The notes beneath the pieces were generated by a model, which did no database searches, was not told the origin of the DNA, and saw nothing but the letters and a program-made list of their open reading frames with translations. The translations under genes were made by a program, and so were the position numbers. From Clostridiales bacterium (GTDB taxonomy: Bacteria > Bacillota > Clostridia > Lachnospirales > Lachnospiraceae): a DNA stretch of 64,000 bases. Positions 63,965 to 64,000 of the stretch are shown here, piece after piece. The stretch is from the NCBI GenBank assembly GCA_018372435.1, contig JAHAJA010000004.1:198496-262495 (forward strand), given 5' to 3'. Every line of letters begins with the position of its first letter. Within the stretch, counting starts at the first letter, position 1.

Positions 63965-64000
63965 CTGATATAATTAGTTATGCGATTAACTAAAAAATCT

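Overview
The window is AT-rich DNA from a low-GC Gram-positive anaerobe. Strong Shine-Dalgarno sequences, sigma-A-type promoters, a T-box leader, an archaeal-type AspRS with GatCAB, DapL, and two plant-polysaccharide loci with YesMN/LplB-type components together suggest a plant-fibre-degrading Lachnospiraceae close to Lachnoclostridium (Clostridium) phytofermentans. The species is an inference; no tRNA or rRNA gene was seen.

Layout. (1) 1-11.5 kb is a pectic-galactan locus: a LacI-family regulator, a sugar-binding lipoprotein, two ABC permeases, a cytoplasmic GH2 beta-galactosidase and a secreted multidomain GH53 endo-galactanase. The enzyme cuts galactan outside, the ABC system imports oligosaccharides and GH2 finishes them inside. 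(2) 11.6-12.8 kb encodes a membrane-anchored FKBP/trigger-factor-like foldase on the minus strand. (3) 13.0-25.6 kb is a complete type I-C CRISPR-Cas locus (cas3-cas5c-cas8c-cas7-cas4-cas1-cas2) with a 57-unit array. The 590-bp region before cas3 holds two promoters, an 11-bp inverted repeat bracketing the proximal one, and on the minus strand a putative mini-CRISPR RNA: hairpin, intact repeat 3' handle, short guide, intrinsic terminator. This is the most interesting object in the window.

(4) 25.8-32.7 kb holds a HAD phosphatase, glnA with a terminator leader carrying an ANTAR-type hexaloop, the ANTAR antiterminator gene itself, a chemoreceptor, dapL and a GNAT acetyltransferase. (5) 33.0-39.4 kb is a T-box leader, aspS, gatC, gatA and gatB: the indirect Asn-tRNA/Gln-tRNA pathway. 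Two large palindromic intergenic elements sharing a GC-rich core in opposite orientation flank gatCA. (6) 39.7-46.5 kb has a possible attenuator, an ABC-2 exporter (ATPase plus two permeases), a PilZ protein, an HD hydrolase and an M29-type aminopeptidase-like protein.

(7) 46.7-61.8 kb is a second glycan locus: YesL-like protein, LplB/YtcP-like permeases, a 603-aa binding lipoprotein, a chemoreceptor, a GH29 alpha-L-fucosidase, a YesN/YesM-type two-component pair and a GH3 glycosidase. (8) 62.0-63.9 kb carries purK and purE, with a long nested hairpin between them. Most transcription units end in clear intrinsic terminators. All motif and hairpin positions were read by eye; no search or folding program was run.
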